NCBI RefSeq assembly: GCF_029017505.1
Contig: NZ_JAQGEI010000008.1
Location: forward strand, 1 to 64,000
Direction of reading: 5' to 3'
DNA: 64,000 nt
From: Sedimenticola hydrogenitrophicus
GTDB taxonomy: Bacteria > Pseudomonadota > Gammaproteobacteria > Chromatiales > Chromatiaceae
Below are positions 45,818 through 54,852 of the stretch, one piece after another. Numbering within the stretch: position 1 is the first letter of the stretch; each line of letters begins with the position of its first letter. Made by a program: the position numbers and the translations under genes. The notes beneath the pieces are model-generated. The model worked only from the letters and a program-made list of their open reading frames with translations. It searched no databases and was not told the origin of the DNA.

Positions 45818-45871
45818 TTCACTTGTTGAGCATAGGTGAATAGCCACTCTAAACATAGTGAGGGTGCGACA

Positions 45872-46693
45872 ATGAAAACAGGGAATTCCTACATGAACAA
45901 GTATATCGTCCTAATCGCGGGCACACTGCTTGCGTACGGCAGCGCCTGGGCCGGGATCAAGGGTAGCCAGCATGACCTTGGCAGCGGCGGTGCCGGCCAG
46001 GGTACCTCGACCGCGACCACAGAAGTCTGCGTCTTCTGCCATACGCCCCACGGGTCCAATACCGGTGTCGCGGCGCCGTTGTGGAACAAGACCTTGCCCA
46101 GCACCACCTACACCCGTTACTCCTCGCTGGGTACCGCCAGCCTGGATGGCTCGGAGGTGACCGTCGGTTCGGTCTCGCTGGCCTGCCTCTCCTGTCATGA
46201 CGGCAGTCAGGCGATGGACGTGGTGCTCAACGGCCCGGGCAGCGGCAACTACAATGCCGCCGGCAGCGAGATCGATGCCGGCGCCATTGGCACCATGGTG
46301 GGCGATCCGATCCCCAAGATCGGCGCCGATCTGCGTAACGACCATCCGATCAGTATTGCCTATGCGGGCGGCGCCTGTACCGGTACCACCGCGGACTGCG
46401 ATCCGGCTTCCGCCAGCAGCGGTGACCCGGACTTCGCGGTGGCGCAGTACGCTTCCATCAATACCCAGGACCAGTGGTGGGTGGACGTCACCAACACCGC
46501 CGTGACCGGCACCGCAAACGTGCGGGAGAAGACCGACATGATCCTCTACACCCGTGACTTCAGCGGTACCAACGGGCCTTCGGTAGAGTGCGCCAGCTGT
46601 CACGATCCGCATGAAGATACCAAGAGACCGGTCAGCTTCCTGCGCATCGCCAACAACAACAGCGACGTCTGCCTCTCCTGTCATATTAAATAG
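45872..46693 (+). CDS. Tetraheme cytochrome c with doubled-CXXCH domain
   Basis: 273 aa with a signal peptide (about 1-27). Four CXXCH motifs: CVFCH, CLSCH, CASCH and CLSCH, with HTPHG and HDPHED distal-ligand patterns of the doubled-CXXCH (cytochrome c3-like) family. The N-terminal half is paralogous to the start of the 11-heme cytochrome at 54849 (TEVCVFCHTPHGS...APLWN...). Preceded by the sigma-54 site and followed by a strong hairpin, so it may be expressed both alone and as the head of the long operon. Confidence 0.85.
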   Translation: MKTGNSYMNKYIVLIAGTLLAYGSAWAGIKGSQHDLGSGGAGQGTSTATTEVCVFCHTPHGSNTGVAAPLWNKTLPSTTYTRYSSLGTASLDGSEVTVGSVSLACLSCHDGSQAMDVVLNGPGSGNYNAAGSEIDAGAIGTMVGDPIPKIGADLRNDHPISIAYAGGACTGTTADCDPASASSGDPDFAVAQYASINTQDQWWVDVTNTAVTGTANVREKTDMILYTRDFSGTNGPSVECASCHDPHEDTKRPVSFLRIANNNSDVCLSCHIK

Positions 46694-46718
46694 AGAGTCG
46701 TACCTTCGCTGTGTTTAT

Positions 46719-46748
46719 GGGGTGCCAGGGAAATAATCCTGGCACCCC
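46719..46748 (+). terminator. Perfect 11-bp hairpin after the tetraheme gene
   Basis: GGGGTGCCAGG pairs exactly with CCTGGCACCCC around an 8-nt loop, followed by AACTTACGTTT. It lies 26 bp after the stop. The downstream T-run is weak, so partial termination is likely, giving more tetraheme message than downstream message. Confidence 0.65.
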
Positions 46749-46832
46749 AACTTACGTTTCGAGATTACAAAACCATTAAGGACGCATGGTAATTGTTGGC
46801 CGGGTGTGGATGCGGTTCCGAGGAAGATTGCT

Positions 46833-47882
46833 ATGCGGAAAATGAGATACAGGATTGCCGGACTCATCGTCTCCTGGGCCCTGTTCTGGGTAATGGCACC
46901 GGCTATTCCAGCCGATGAGGCCGAACCGTTGTTTGCCCGGGTCAACGGCCAACCCATCAGTATGGAAAGCTATGCCCAGGGACTTCGGAATGCGGGGCGC
47001 AACCGCTTCTACCACGGCACCCCTCCCGAGGACGAAGTCAGGCAGTTTCGCTGGCAGGTGGGGCAGGAACTGATCGACACGGAGCTAAAGCTTCAGGAGG
47101 CAGGGCGACTGGGTCTGGTCCCCGATCCGCAGTGGACCGGGCCGGAGTTTGATCGGCTGGTGAAGCGTTTCAGCAAGGACCCCCGCTGGGAGGAGAACCA
47201 GCAGATCGTCAGTGACGATCTGCGGCTGCGGCTGCGGCGCAAGAGCCTCCTGAGTCAACTTGCCCAGCGCTGGAAGGACGCGGTGGTCGCGCCGGATGAT
47301 GCACAGCTGCTCGGTTACTACCGTGCCAATCCCGATAAGTTCACCTCACCGGGTCGTGATCATGTGCAATCGATCCTGCTCAAGGTGGATCCTTCGTCCG
47401 GCCAAGAGGTGTGGCAGCAGACCCGGCTGCTGGCGGAGACGCTGAAACTGCGCCTGGATGAAGGTGGGGATTTTGCCGAGCTGGCCAGGGAGTTTTCCCA
47501 GGACCCGTCGGCGGAGTCGGGTGGCGACATGGGCTACCTGCATCAGGGCATGTTGGGCGAGACGGCGCAGCAGGCGATCGACGCCCTGCAGCCGGGAGAG
47601 CTCACCCCGGTCGTGCAGCTGCTGGAAGGCTATGCGCTGTTCCGCCTGATCGATCGCGAGTTACCCCGGGTCAATCCCCTGGATAGGGTTCGCCAACGGG
47701 CCACCGAACTGTGGCTTCGACAGGCCAGGGAATCGGTTCAGGCCGAGCAGGTCAAGCAGTTGAGAGAGCATGCACGGATCGAAATCCTGGACCCGCAATA
47801 CCGTGCGCTGGAGCAGGAACTGGAACAGGGACAGAAACTGGCCGAGGTCGAACCCGGTCAAGGCCTGAACTCGGCGAACTGA
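46833..47882 (+). CDS. Periplasmic parvulin-type peptidyl-prolyl isomerase (SurA/PpiC-like)
   Basis: 349 aa with a signal/anchor (about 1-26). An N-terminal SurA-like chaperone region is followed by a parvulin domain at about 168-270 (VQSILLKVDP, DFAELAREFSQDPSAESGGDMGYL, PGELTPVV). It should help the outer-membrane barrel encoded 20 bp downstream to fold, or fold the cytochromes. AGGAAG precedes the ATG at 46833. PPIase genes next to barrel genes are a feature of several porin-cytochrome loci. Confidence 0.85.
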   Translation: MRKMRYRIAGLIVSWALFWVMAPAIPADEAEPLFARVNGQPISMESYAQGLRNAGRNRFYHGTPPEDEVRQFRWQVGQELIDTELKLQEAGRLGLVPDPQWTGPEFDRLVKRFSKDPRWEENQQIVSDDLRLRLRRKSLLSQLAQRWKDAVVAPDDAQLLGYYRANPDKFTSPGRDHVQSILLKVDPSSGQEVWQQTRLLAETLKLRLDEGGDFAELAREFSQDPSAESGGDMGYLHQGMLGETAQQAIDALQPGELTPVVQLLEGYALFRLIDRELPRVNPLDRVRQRATELWLRQARESVQAEQVKQLREHARIEILDPQYRALEQELEQGQKLAEVEPGQGLNSAN

Positions 47883-47902
47883 CTGGGGGCCGGTGCGGTT
47901 CG

Positions 47903-49627
47903 GTGGCGCAGTCGACGGCTCCCTATGCGGTATTGATCGCCTGCTGCTTCAGCCTGTCAATGGGGCTCAATGCTGCCGAATCAATACTGCCGCCGATTGA
48001 CTATTCCGGACTTCTGCGTAGTACCTACCGGTTGAACCATCCATCAGACGGAAACAACAGCAGTCAAATGACCAATACCGCGGAGATCACAGCCAACAGT
48101 TATATCTGGCGTCCCTGGCTGGCCAACTGGAACGGGCGGCTGGCCGTGTCGCGGGCCAGCAGTGAGAGCGACGACCTGGAACAGACCGGTAGCGTATTTT
48201 CCGGCATGGGGCAGCTCAACCTGTTTCCCCGTAGCCGTTTCCCGCTACAGGCCTATGCCGATGTGACCGACAGCCGTATCGACAGTTCAGGCTTGAGTAT
48301 CGAATCAAGCGGCAGCCGCAACACCCGGCTGGGACTGTTTCAGAGTTATCGCCCGGTGGCAGGCAACCAGCGCTATACCGCCCGGGTCGAACGCAATGTT
48401 CAGGAACAGTTGTCGGACGGCCAGAGCAGCACCCGGGACTATATGCAGGCCGACATGATCACCCGGGGCAAGCAGCATGACTTTACGGCCAACATGTTGT
48501 GGTTGGATTTCCAGCAGGCCAATCCTGACAGCCAGCAGTCCAGTCTGCTGTTGAGTGGTACCCACCGCTACCATCCGCAAGAGCAGTTGTCGATTGACAG
48601 CAATGCCAGCTTCAGTCTGACCGATCAGCAATCCGCCTCCTCCGCGGCGAGCACCAACACGGAATTCCAGGCCAATAGCCACCTGGTGTGGCGCGATCTC
48701 AATCGCCCACTGACGGCGCGCGCGCGGGCCAACCTGCAGTTGCGTCAGGATGGCACCGGATCCGCGGCCAGCGAGAGCCAGGAAGCCAGCCTCAGTGGTG
48801 GCGTTGAGTACCGATTCACCGATGCATTGCGGCTCAATGCCGATGCCGGGGCGACCGTGCGTAACAGCGACAACGCGGTGAGCAGCTTTCAGACGGCATC
48901 CCTGAGCTATACGCCGGATGCGCGTCAGCTACTGGGGTTTACCTACAACTGGTCGGCCAGCGGGGCGGTACGAAACGAATTCCAGACCGATGGCAGCGGC
49001 GGGCAGGGGGTCAGTTCCGCATTGTCCCACCAGATAGGTCGTTCACTGGCGCTTGGATTTGCTGACTGGATGCTCTCCATCAATGCCAGCCAGGGGGTGA
49101 CCGGTGACTTACGTTCACCCGAGGGTAGCCTGATGACCTTGACCCATGCCGGGTCGGCCGGTCTGACCCGTGCCGGGGCGGGCAACAGCTCCAGCTTGCG
49201 ACTGTCGGCGACGGACAGCTTGATACGGGGTGAAACGGATACCCATATCCAGTTGCTGAACCTGGGTGGAGGGCACAATCAGTCACTCTCGCGTAATTCC
49301 GGGTGGAGCGCCGATTTCAATATCGGCACCTCATCGGTTACCAGCAGCGGTGAACTCAGCCAGAACAGTTTTTCCAGCGCCAATGCAAGCTATTTTCACC
49401 GGCGTTTTCTGGACTATCGGAACCTGCGTTTTCAGTCCAATCTGGAACTGCGCTCCGAGAGCGAGCAGCTATTCAACTTTTTCATGGACGCCAACAGATT
49501 GCACTGGCGCAACGAATTCAATTACAGCGTCGGCCGTCTGGATTTGCGACTAACCACAAATGTCCATCAGCGTGCCGATGGTGAACAAGACAAAAGTATT
49601 TTTCTCAGTACCAGCCGTTCCTTCTGA
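47903..49627 (+). CDS. Outer-membrane beta-barrel protein (porin-like, about 570 aa)
   Basis: 574 aa from a GTG at 47903, giving a signal peptide MAQSTAPYAVLIACCFSL... ending near LNAAES. The mature part is rich in alternating polar and hydrophobic short strands (ARVERNVQEQL, ANMLWLDFQQA, SLLLSGTHRY, LNLGGGHNQSL) with Ser/Asn/Gln-rich loops. It ends in Phe (STSRSF), the outer-membrane insertion signal. No MtrB-type N-terminal CXXC is visible, so it is at best functionally similar to MtrB/PioB/OmbB. Inferred to be the barrel of a trans-outer-membrane cytochrome conduit. Strand count needs a predictor. Confidence 0.75.
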   Translation: MAQSTAPYAVLIACCFSLSMGLNAAESILPPIDYSGLLRSTYRLNHPSDGNNSSQMTNTAEITANSYIWRPWLANWNGRLAVSRASSESDDLEQTGSVFSGMGQLNLFPRSRFPLQAYADVTDSRIDSSGLSIESSGSRNTRLGLFQSYRPVAGNQRYTARVERNVQEQLSDGQSSTRDYMQADMITRGKQHDFTANMLWLDFQQANPDSQQSSLLLSGTHRYHPQEQLSIDSNASFSLTDQQSASSAASTNTEFQANSHLVWRDLNRPLTARARANLQLRQDGTGSAASESQEASLSGGVEYRFTDALRLNADAGATVRNSDNAVSSFQTASLSYTPDARQLLGFTYNWSASGAVRNEFQTDGSGGQGVSSALSHQIGRSLALGFADWMLSINASQGVTGDLRSPEGSLMTLTHAGSAGLTRAGAGNSSSLRLSATDSLIRGETDTHIQLLNLGGGHNQSLSRNSGWSADFNIGTSSVTSSGELSQNSFSSANASYFHRRFLDYRNLRFQSNLELRSESEQLFNFFMDANRLHWRNEFNYSVGRLDLRLTTNVHQRADGEQDKSIFLSTSRSF

Positions 49628-49665
49628 GCCTTTGCGGACGGTGTTTTAGCTAACAGGAGCAATCG

Positions 49666-50088
49666 ATGATCAATAGCAGAAAGGGGCGTTGTCCGGGGTG
49701 GATACCAGGCTTGGCGGTTATGCTGGTGATTCTTCTGCTGGGTCCCGCCCCGGCGACGGCGGAGTATGGCGATGTCGTCATCAACAACTATTCCGACCAG
49801 GCGGGTATGCGGCCGGCGATCTTTCCGCATTGGTTTCATCGCATCCGTTTCCGTTGCAAGGTGTGCCACGCCGACCTGGGGTTCCAGTTCAAGGCGGGCG
49901 GCAATGACATCACCATGTTGAAGATTATCGATGGTGAGTTTTGTGGCGCCTGCCACAACGGCGACATCGCCTGGTCGGTGGAGAACTGTAATCTGTGCCA
50001 CTCCGGCAAGCCGAATACCTCCACGCAAGTCCATCAGAGCACCCTGCAGAAACTGCTGGCTCCGGCAAAACCGAAGGCTAAGGAGTAA
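49666..50088 (+). CDS. Triheme cytochrome c, 'EYGDV' type, copy 1
   Basis: 140 aa with a signal peptide (about 1-32). Three CXXCH motifs (CKVCH, CGACH, CNLCH) in about 60 residues, plus separate ligand histidines (FPHWFHRIRFR), as in small c7-like cytochromes. A paralog of the same design lies at 53387-53785. CAGGAGC lies 5 nt before the ATG. The stop overlaps the next ATG (TAATG). Confidence 0.88.
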   Translation: MINSRKGRCPGWIPGLAVMLVILLLGPAPATAEYGDVVINNYSDQAGMRPAIFPHWFHRIRFRCKVCHADLGFQFKAGGNDITMLKIIDGEFCGACHNGDIAWSVENCNLCHSGKPNTSTQVHQSTLQKLLAPAKPKAKE

Positions 50089-51110
50089 TGGCGATGACTG
50101 AATACATGAGGAATGTACTCTGGGTCGCCCTGCTCGGTCTGGCGGGATTCCAGGCTTCGGCTGCTGAAGAGAAAGGCAAACAGATCGTCGATACGGTCTG
50201 TGCCGCATGCCATGTCGCGGGTGTGCTGAATGCGCCGAAACTGGGCGACATACAGGACTGGATGCCGCGCCTGCAGCAGGGTGAAGAGGCCCTGATCAAA
50301 CATGCCGATGAGGGTTTCAACGCGATGCCGCCGAAAGGTGGGAACGCGTCACTCTCCACGGAGGATATCAAGCTGGCGGTGCACCACATGATGGGGCTGG
50401 TGGGCGAGAGTATCGTCAGCAGCAAATCCGCAACACCAACACCCCCCGGCAAGCCCGCGGCAGCGGAGAAGGCGCCCGGCAAACCTGCGCCGGCTAGTGA
50501 TAAGGTTGCCGCCGGGAAGAGCCCCGTGGACAGTGCACGCAGCGTGGTGGTTGAAAAGCCGGCGGCCAGGCCGGCACCCAAGCCGGCGGTTATCGCCAAG
50601 GCCAGTCCCGAATCGCGCCGGGTAAACTCCTTCAACCGGCTGCTGCGGCCCGCCGAGCAGCGCAACCTGCCACCGGCGAAAGATGGTATTCACGATGCGG
50701 AAAATGATGGTACCGAGGTTTTGCAGCACCCCAAAGAGGCCTTTTCCAGCCTCGACAAGGCCAATTCCGGCAACCGGGTGGACTGGGTTAAATCCCTTGG
50801 GGGTGACAAGATCACACCAAGGTATGACCTGCTTGATCCGGACAAGCGGCCCATGGTGCTGGATCTGAATATCGTGCGCGAGGTGAAGGGCTCGATGCCC
50901 GATGTGGTCTACCCCCACAAGCAGCACACCGAGTGGCTGGACTGCTCCAACTGCCACCCGGCCATTTTTATTCCCAAGAAGGGTGCGAACAACATCAGCA
51001 TGGCATCCATTCTGATGGGTGAGCAGTGTGGTGTCTGCCATGGCAAGGTGGCGTTTCCGGTAGCGGAGTGCAGAAAATGCCATTCCAAGAACAAACCGAT
51101 GAAAAAATAA
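50088..51110 (+). CDS. Tetraheme cytochrome: c5-like domain fused to a triheme c7-like domain
   Basis: 340 aa with a signal peptide (about 1-26). Residues about 28-105 form a monoheme class I domain (CAACH; distal Met in FNAMPPKGG). A Pro/Ala/Lys-rich flexible linker follows (about 110-180). The C-terminal 140 residues hold CSNCH, CGVCH and CRKCH and are paralogous to the protein at 52833-53390 (shared DG-HDxxN and PHKxHTEWLDCSNCH). The long tether suggests a mobile electron arm between complexes. Confidence 0.86.
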   Translation: MAMTEYMRNVLWVALLGLAGFQASAAEEKGKQIVDTVCAACHVAGVLNAPKLGDIQDWMPRLQQGEEALIKHADEGFNAMPPKGGNASLSTEDIKLAVHHMMGLVGESIVSSKSATPTPPGKPAAAEKAPGKPAPASDKVAAGKSPVDSARSVVVEKPAARPAPKPAVIAKASPESRRVNSFNRLLRPAEQRNLPPAKDGIHDAENDGTEVLQHPKEAFSSLDKANSGNRVDWVKSLGGDKITPRYDLLDPDKRPMVLDLNIVREVKGSMPDVVYPHKQHTEWLDCSNCHPAIFIPKKGANNISMASILMGEQCGVCHGKVAFPVAECRKCHSKNKPMKK

Positions 51111-51916
51111 GGGGTTCGTTGCTGCCGGTGCTGCTGTTGGTGATGAGCATCGGCAGCGCTGGCCCGGCGAATGCCGCAATGCTGGAGCAGAAGCTGCACC
51201 TGGTGGAGCGGCTGCATCAGCGGTTGCAACTCGATCCGAAGAACGATCCCTACCGGGCTTCCCTGGCAGAAGCCCGGGCCTTGATCGAGCAGGGCCAGTC
51301 GGAGCAGGCCAAGGCGCGGTTGGATGAGATGATTCGGCAACTGGCCAGGACCTACCGGACGCGCGGTAGCGGAGACCAGGCTGAGCGGCAACGGACGAAA
51401 TACCAGCGGCGGCGGGTTGAGGTTCGGTCACTGCTCTCGTCCCTGGAACAGTGGATAGCGCAACAGGGGGCCGCACAGGTCCAGCTGGATGTGGCGCGGC
51501 TACACGCAACGCTGGCAACCGCCGACAAGGCGGCCGGGACTGACGGGATCGCCAGGGCGATCGCGCTGATGGATGTGACCTATCAGGAACTGGTGACGGA
51601 ACTGACCCGCTTGCGGGACAAGGAGACGGTCAACTACCGACTGGAGTTCAAGGGCCCGGAGGACGAGTATCGTTACGAGGTCAGGCGCTATCAGACCTAC
51701 CGGCTATTGTTGCGCATGAAACTGGATGGGCAGGTCTTCGGTGATGCGCGAATGGGTCGGGTTCAGGCGTTGCGGCGTCAGGCGCTGGAACTCAACAGTG
51801 AAGCTGAAAAACAGGCGCGGAGCGGAGAGTTTAACGCGGCAATCGCTACCCAGTCCGGGGCGACCGAGACATTGATCAAGGCGTTGGCGGTGGTTGGCGT
51901 CTATCTTTCCAAATAA
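51077..51916 (+). CDS. Helical periplasmic protein of unknown function, copy 1
   Basis: 279 aa from the ATG at 51077, overlapping the previous gene by 34 bp. A TTG at 51119, with AAGGGG before it, would give a more regular signal peptide. After a signal (ending PANA) the protein is predicted almost entirely helical, with charged heptad-like stretches. It is paralogous to the next gene: both end with a DEYxYE-R---T---L core and a C-terminal IR/LAV-GVYxxK/G tail. No family recognised; it has no heme motif and no cysteine in the mature part. Confidence 0.7.
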   Translation: MPFQEQTDEKIRGSLLPVLLLVMSIGSAGPANAAMLEQKLHLVERLHQRLQLDPKNDPYRASLAEARALIEQGQSEQAKARLDEMIRQLARTYRTRGSGDQAERQRTKYQRRRVEVRSLLSSLEQWIAQQGAAQVQLDVARLHATLATADKAAGTDGIARAIALMDVTYQELVTELTRLRDKETVNYRLEFKGPEDEYRYEVRRYQTYRLLLRMKLDGQVFGDARMGRVQALRRQALELNSEAEKQARSGEFNAAIATQSGATETLIKALAVVGVYLSK

Positions 51917-51935
51917 GGTTTTACGGGAGTGGATT

Positions 51936-52823
51936 ATGAAGAGACAGAGTCTGATAGCGGGAGTATTGGCAGCGCTCCTGATCCTGCCGCTGGTGTGGGC
52001 GGAGGAGACTAAGAAACCGCCGCAACCGACGGTCAGCGAAGAGTCTGTCAGCAGCCGCCTGGAGAATCTGCAGCGCCTGGTGCGCACCTCCTCCGGTGCC
52101 CGGCGTGTGGCAGCCAGTGACAATAGCAAGGCACAGGGGTACCAGAAACAGGCGGATCAGAAGCTGATCGAGGCGGAAAAACTCTTGCGCAAGGGCGATT
52201 ACGCAGCGGCAAACCGACAGCTGGGCGAGGCCACGGCCCTGATGTTTGGTGCCATCCGCGAGGTGGGGGCTGACAAGGAGATCGATCAGAAAAAGCGCAA
52301 GGACTTTGATGCCAAGGCCGCCAGTGTGGATGTGCTGCTGAAGGCGCTGAAGCGGATCGCCGCTGAAAAAGGGGCGGGCAGTGAAAGCAGCCAGACAATC
52401 GCCAGCGTGGAGCAGGGTCTGCAGCAGGCCCAGCAGTTGGCATCCGAGGGAAAACTGGATGCTGCGCGCCAGCAGCTGGATGATGTCTACTACCAGTCCA
52501 AGGTGGCGATCGAAGGGCTGCGGCGGGGTGATACCCTGGTTCGGTCGCTTAACTTCGCAACCAAGAAGGATGAGTACACCTACGAACTGGATCGCAACGA
52601 TACCCACAAGATGCTGGTATCGGTGTTGCTGGAAGAGAAGATGAAGACCGCCAACACGCGGAAAATGGTGGACGACTTCCTGGCCAAGGCGGCGGAGTTT
52701 CGTGCCCAGGCCGAGCGGAAGGCGGCGGGTGGCGATTATAAACAGGCAGTCGAGTTGCTTGAGTCGTCGACCAAAGAGCTGGTGCGTGCGATTCGCGGAG
52801 CCGGCGTCTATATCCCGGGATAA
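51936..52823 (+). CDS. Helical periplasmic protein of unknown function, copy 2
   Basis: 295 aa from ATG 51936 (GGGAG upstream), signal peptide about 1-22 (LPLVWAEE). Predicted long helices with Lys/Glu/Ala-rich repeats containing (L)xAxRQLxEA and LxAARQQLDD elements. The last about 95 residues (KKDEYTYELDRNDTHKML... to GAGVYIPG) align with the preceding gene. Such a pair could form a heterodimeric periplasmic rod or scaffold for the cytochromes around it; this is inference. Confidence 0.7.
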   Translation: MKRQSLIAGVLAALLILPLVWAEETKKPPQPTVSEESVSSRLENLQRLVRTSSGARRVAASDNSKAQGYQKQADQKLIEAEKLLRKGDYAAANRQLGEATALMFGAIREVGADKEIDQKKRKDFDAKAASVDVLLKALKRIAAEKGAGSESSQTIASVEQGLQQAQQLASEGKLDAARQQLDDVYYQSKVAIEGLRRGDTLVRSLNFATKKDEYTYELDRNDTHKMLVSVLLEEKMKTANTRKMVDDFLAKAAEFRAQAERKAAGGDYKQAVELLESSTKELVRAIRGAGVYIPG

Positions 52824-52832
52824 GGGGGCAAA

Positions 52833-53390
52833 ATGGGACAGCACGGAAAAGCGCGATGGTATTCACTGGCACTGTTTTTTACCGGGCTGTGGTTGCCCGG
52901 CCCGCTGTTCGCGGAGTGGACCCCGTTGGCCGAGGACGGGTTGCATGATCCGGATAATCCGGCCCTTGAAGTGATGCAGAATCCGGGCGATGCCCTCTCC
53001 CGGTTGCCGCGGGATGACGCGGGGGATGTCGGCAACAAGGTGCGTTGGGTGCAGGCGCTGGAGCAGGGTTACATCGAACCGCGCACCAACATCTTCCCGG
53101 AGACCAAGATCGAGGTGCTGGATCTTGATATCATCATGAAACACACCGGCAGTACCGCTTATGTGCGCTTTCCCCACAAGCCCCATACCGAGTGGCTCGA
53201 CTGCAGCAATTGTCACGATAAGATCTTCAAGATGAAGGCGGGTGAGACCCCGCTCAGTATGCTTGCTATCCTTTCCGGCGAGTATTGCGGCCGCTGCCAC
53301 GGCGCGGTGGCCTTCCCCCTGGTCCTGTGCAACCGCTGTCACAGCGTGCCACCGGACACATTGGAGAATAAGGTTAATCAGCGACAATGA
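52833..53390 (+). CDS. Triheme cytochrome c, 'DGLHDP' type
   Basis: 185 aa with a signal peptide (about 1-27). CSNCH, CGRCH and CNRCH plus histidines in FPHKPHTEWLD. It is the stand-alone version of the C-terminal triheme domain of the gene at 50088. AAGGGGG before the ATG. It overlaps the following gene by 4 bp (ATGA). Confidence 0.88.
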   Translation: MGQHGKARWYSLALFFTGLWLPGPLFAEWTPLAEDGLHDPDNPALEVMQNPGDALSRLPRDDAGDVGNKVRWVQALEQGYIEPRTNIFPETKIEVLDLDIIMKHTGSTAYVRFPHKPHTEWLDCSNCHDKIFKMKAGETPLSMLAILSGEYCGRCHGAVAFPLVLCNRCHSVPPDTLENKVNQRQ

Positions 53391-53785
53391 GCGAGCGTCA
53401 CGCCATACCCAAGCGAATCCGCGCCACCGCGCTTGCCATGCTGCTGCTGGGGTTTTTCGCATTGCCGGTTTTTGCCGAGTATGGCGATGTCATCCTCAAC
53501 CACCGTGCGGAACAAGAGGGGATGCGGCCGGTGATTTATCCCCACTGGTTTCACCGCATCCGTTTCCGCTGTAAGGTCTGTCATAACGAACTGGGGTTTG
53601 AAATGCGCGCCGGGGCCAACGACATCACCATGGCGGATATTATCGATGGCAAGTTTTGCGGCATGTGCCACAACGGGCAGGTGGCCTGGTCGGTCGAAAA
53701 CTGCGACATCTGCCATTCCGGGCGCAAGGGGCTCAAGACCCGCATCATGGGTGGTCATGAGACGGGAGGTCCGGGACGATGGTGA
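53387..53785 (+). CDS. Triheme cytochrome c, 'EYGDV' type, copy 2
   Basis: 132 aa, signal peptide about 1-30 (ending PVFA). CKVCH, CGMCH and CDICH, with the same PHWFHRIRFRCKVCH block as the copy at 49666 (about 60% identical by eye). It overlaps the next gene by 7 bp. Confidence 0.88.
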   Translation: MSERHAIPKRIRATALAMLLLGFFALPVFAEYGDVILNHRAEQEGMRPVIYPHWFHRIRFRCKVCHNELGFEMRAGANDITMADIIDGKFCGMCHNGQVAWSVENCDICHSGRKGLKTRIMGGHETGGPGRW

Positions 53786-54852
53786 AGCGGCTGGGGGGCC
53801 ACGGGTTGCTGCTGCTCGGGTTTGCGCTGCTGGCGGGCTGCGCCAGTGTAGACGAGCCGCGCCACTATGACCCGTTCGCCGGGGTGAGCCGGGATCAGTG
53901 GCCGGTCTGGCCGAGTGCACCGGAGGTGCCGCGGTATATATTTTCCGGACAATTGAGCGGTGAAGAGAACTTTGTCACCGAGCGGCCGGAGGGGCAGGGC
54001 AGGGGGCTGTTCGCCCTGCTGGTGGGGCTGGGTCAGGAGGAGCGGATCCCCCGGGTACTGCAGCGACCCCAGGGCGGGCTGGTGGATTCGGCCGGGCGTA
54101 TTCTGGTCACCGACGTGAGTCGCCAGGCGGTCTATGTGTTTGACCCGCTCCAGGCCCGGCTTCTGGTGTGGGAGATGGCGACAGACCGGCAGCGTTTTGT
54201 TGCGCCCATCGGTATTGTCGAAAGCGCAACCGGGGACTATCTGGTCACCGATGCGGAACTTGGATTGGTGGCCCGGCTGGACCGAAACGGTGAGCCGCTG
54301 CGCCCATTGGGTTCCGGCATATTAACGCGGCCGACAGGCATCGCCCGCGATCCGCGGAGCGGTGAGCTGTTTATCGCCGACACCCGGGATGGTTCCATCA
54401 AGGTGTTTGATGCCGAGGGTTTGCTGTTGCGGCGCATCGGCGCGCCGGGGGATGGTCCGGGTGAGCTGAATGCACCCACCTACATTGCCTGGCATGAAGG
54501 GCGGCTCTATGTTACCGATACCCTCAACTCACGCATCCAGATCTTTGATCGCCAGGGCAGACTGCGGGGTCGGTTCGGCGAACGCGGCCTGTATATCGGC
54601 AACTTCTCGCGTCCCAAGGGGATAACCGTTGATTTAAACGGTTTTATCTACGTGGTGGAGTCCTACTTCGATCACTTGCTGATCTTTGATCCCCAGGGGC
54701 AATTCCTGATGGCGATCGGTGGCAGCGGCCAGCAACCGGGACAATTTTTTCTGCCGGCCGGGGTGTGGCATGACAATCAAGATCAGATCTATGTGGCCGA
54801 TATGTTCAACGGTCGGGTCGCAATCTTCCAGTTTCTCGGAGGAACGCCGTGA
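53779..54852 (+). CDS. Lipoprotein with NHL beta-propeller, copy 2
   Basis: 357 aa, lipobox ALLAGC. About six NHL blades start near residue 90 (LQRPQGGLVDSAGRILVTDV, LTRPTGIARDPRSGELFIAD, FSRPKGITVDLNGFIYVVES and others). It is a paralog of the lipoprotein at 43373. It lies between the small cytochromes and the 11-heme cytochrome, and its stop overlaps that gene's GTG. A docking platform for cytochromes is a reasonable guess. Confidence 0.85.
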   Translation: MVKRLGGHGLLLLGFALLAGCASVDEPRHYDPFAGVSRDQWPVWPSAPEVPRYIFSGQLSGEENFVTERPEGQGRGLFALLVGLGQEERIPRVLQRPQGGLVDSAGRILVTDVSRQAVYVFDPLQARLLVWEMATDRQRFVAPIGIVESATGDYLVTDAELGLVARLDRNGEPLRPLGSGILTRPTGIARDPRSGELFIADTRDGSIKVFDAEGLLLRRIGAPGDGPGELNAPTYIAWHEGRLYVTDTLNSRIQIFDRQGRLRGRFGERGLYIGNFSRPKGITVDLNGFIYVVESYFDHLLIFDPQGQFLMAIGGSGQQPGQFFLPAGVWHDNQDQIYVADMFNGRVAIFQFLGGTP

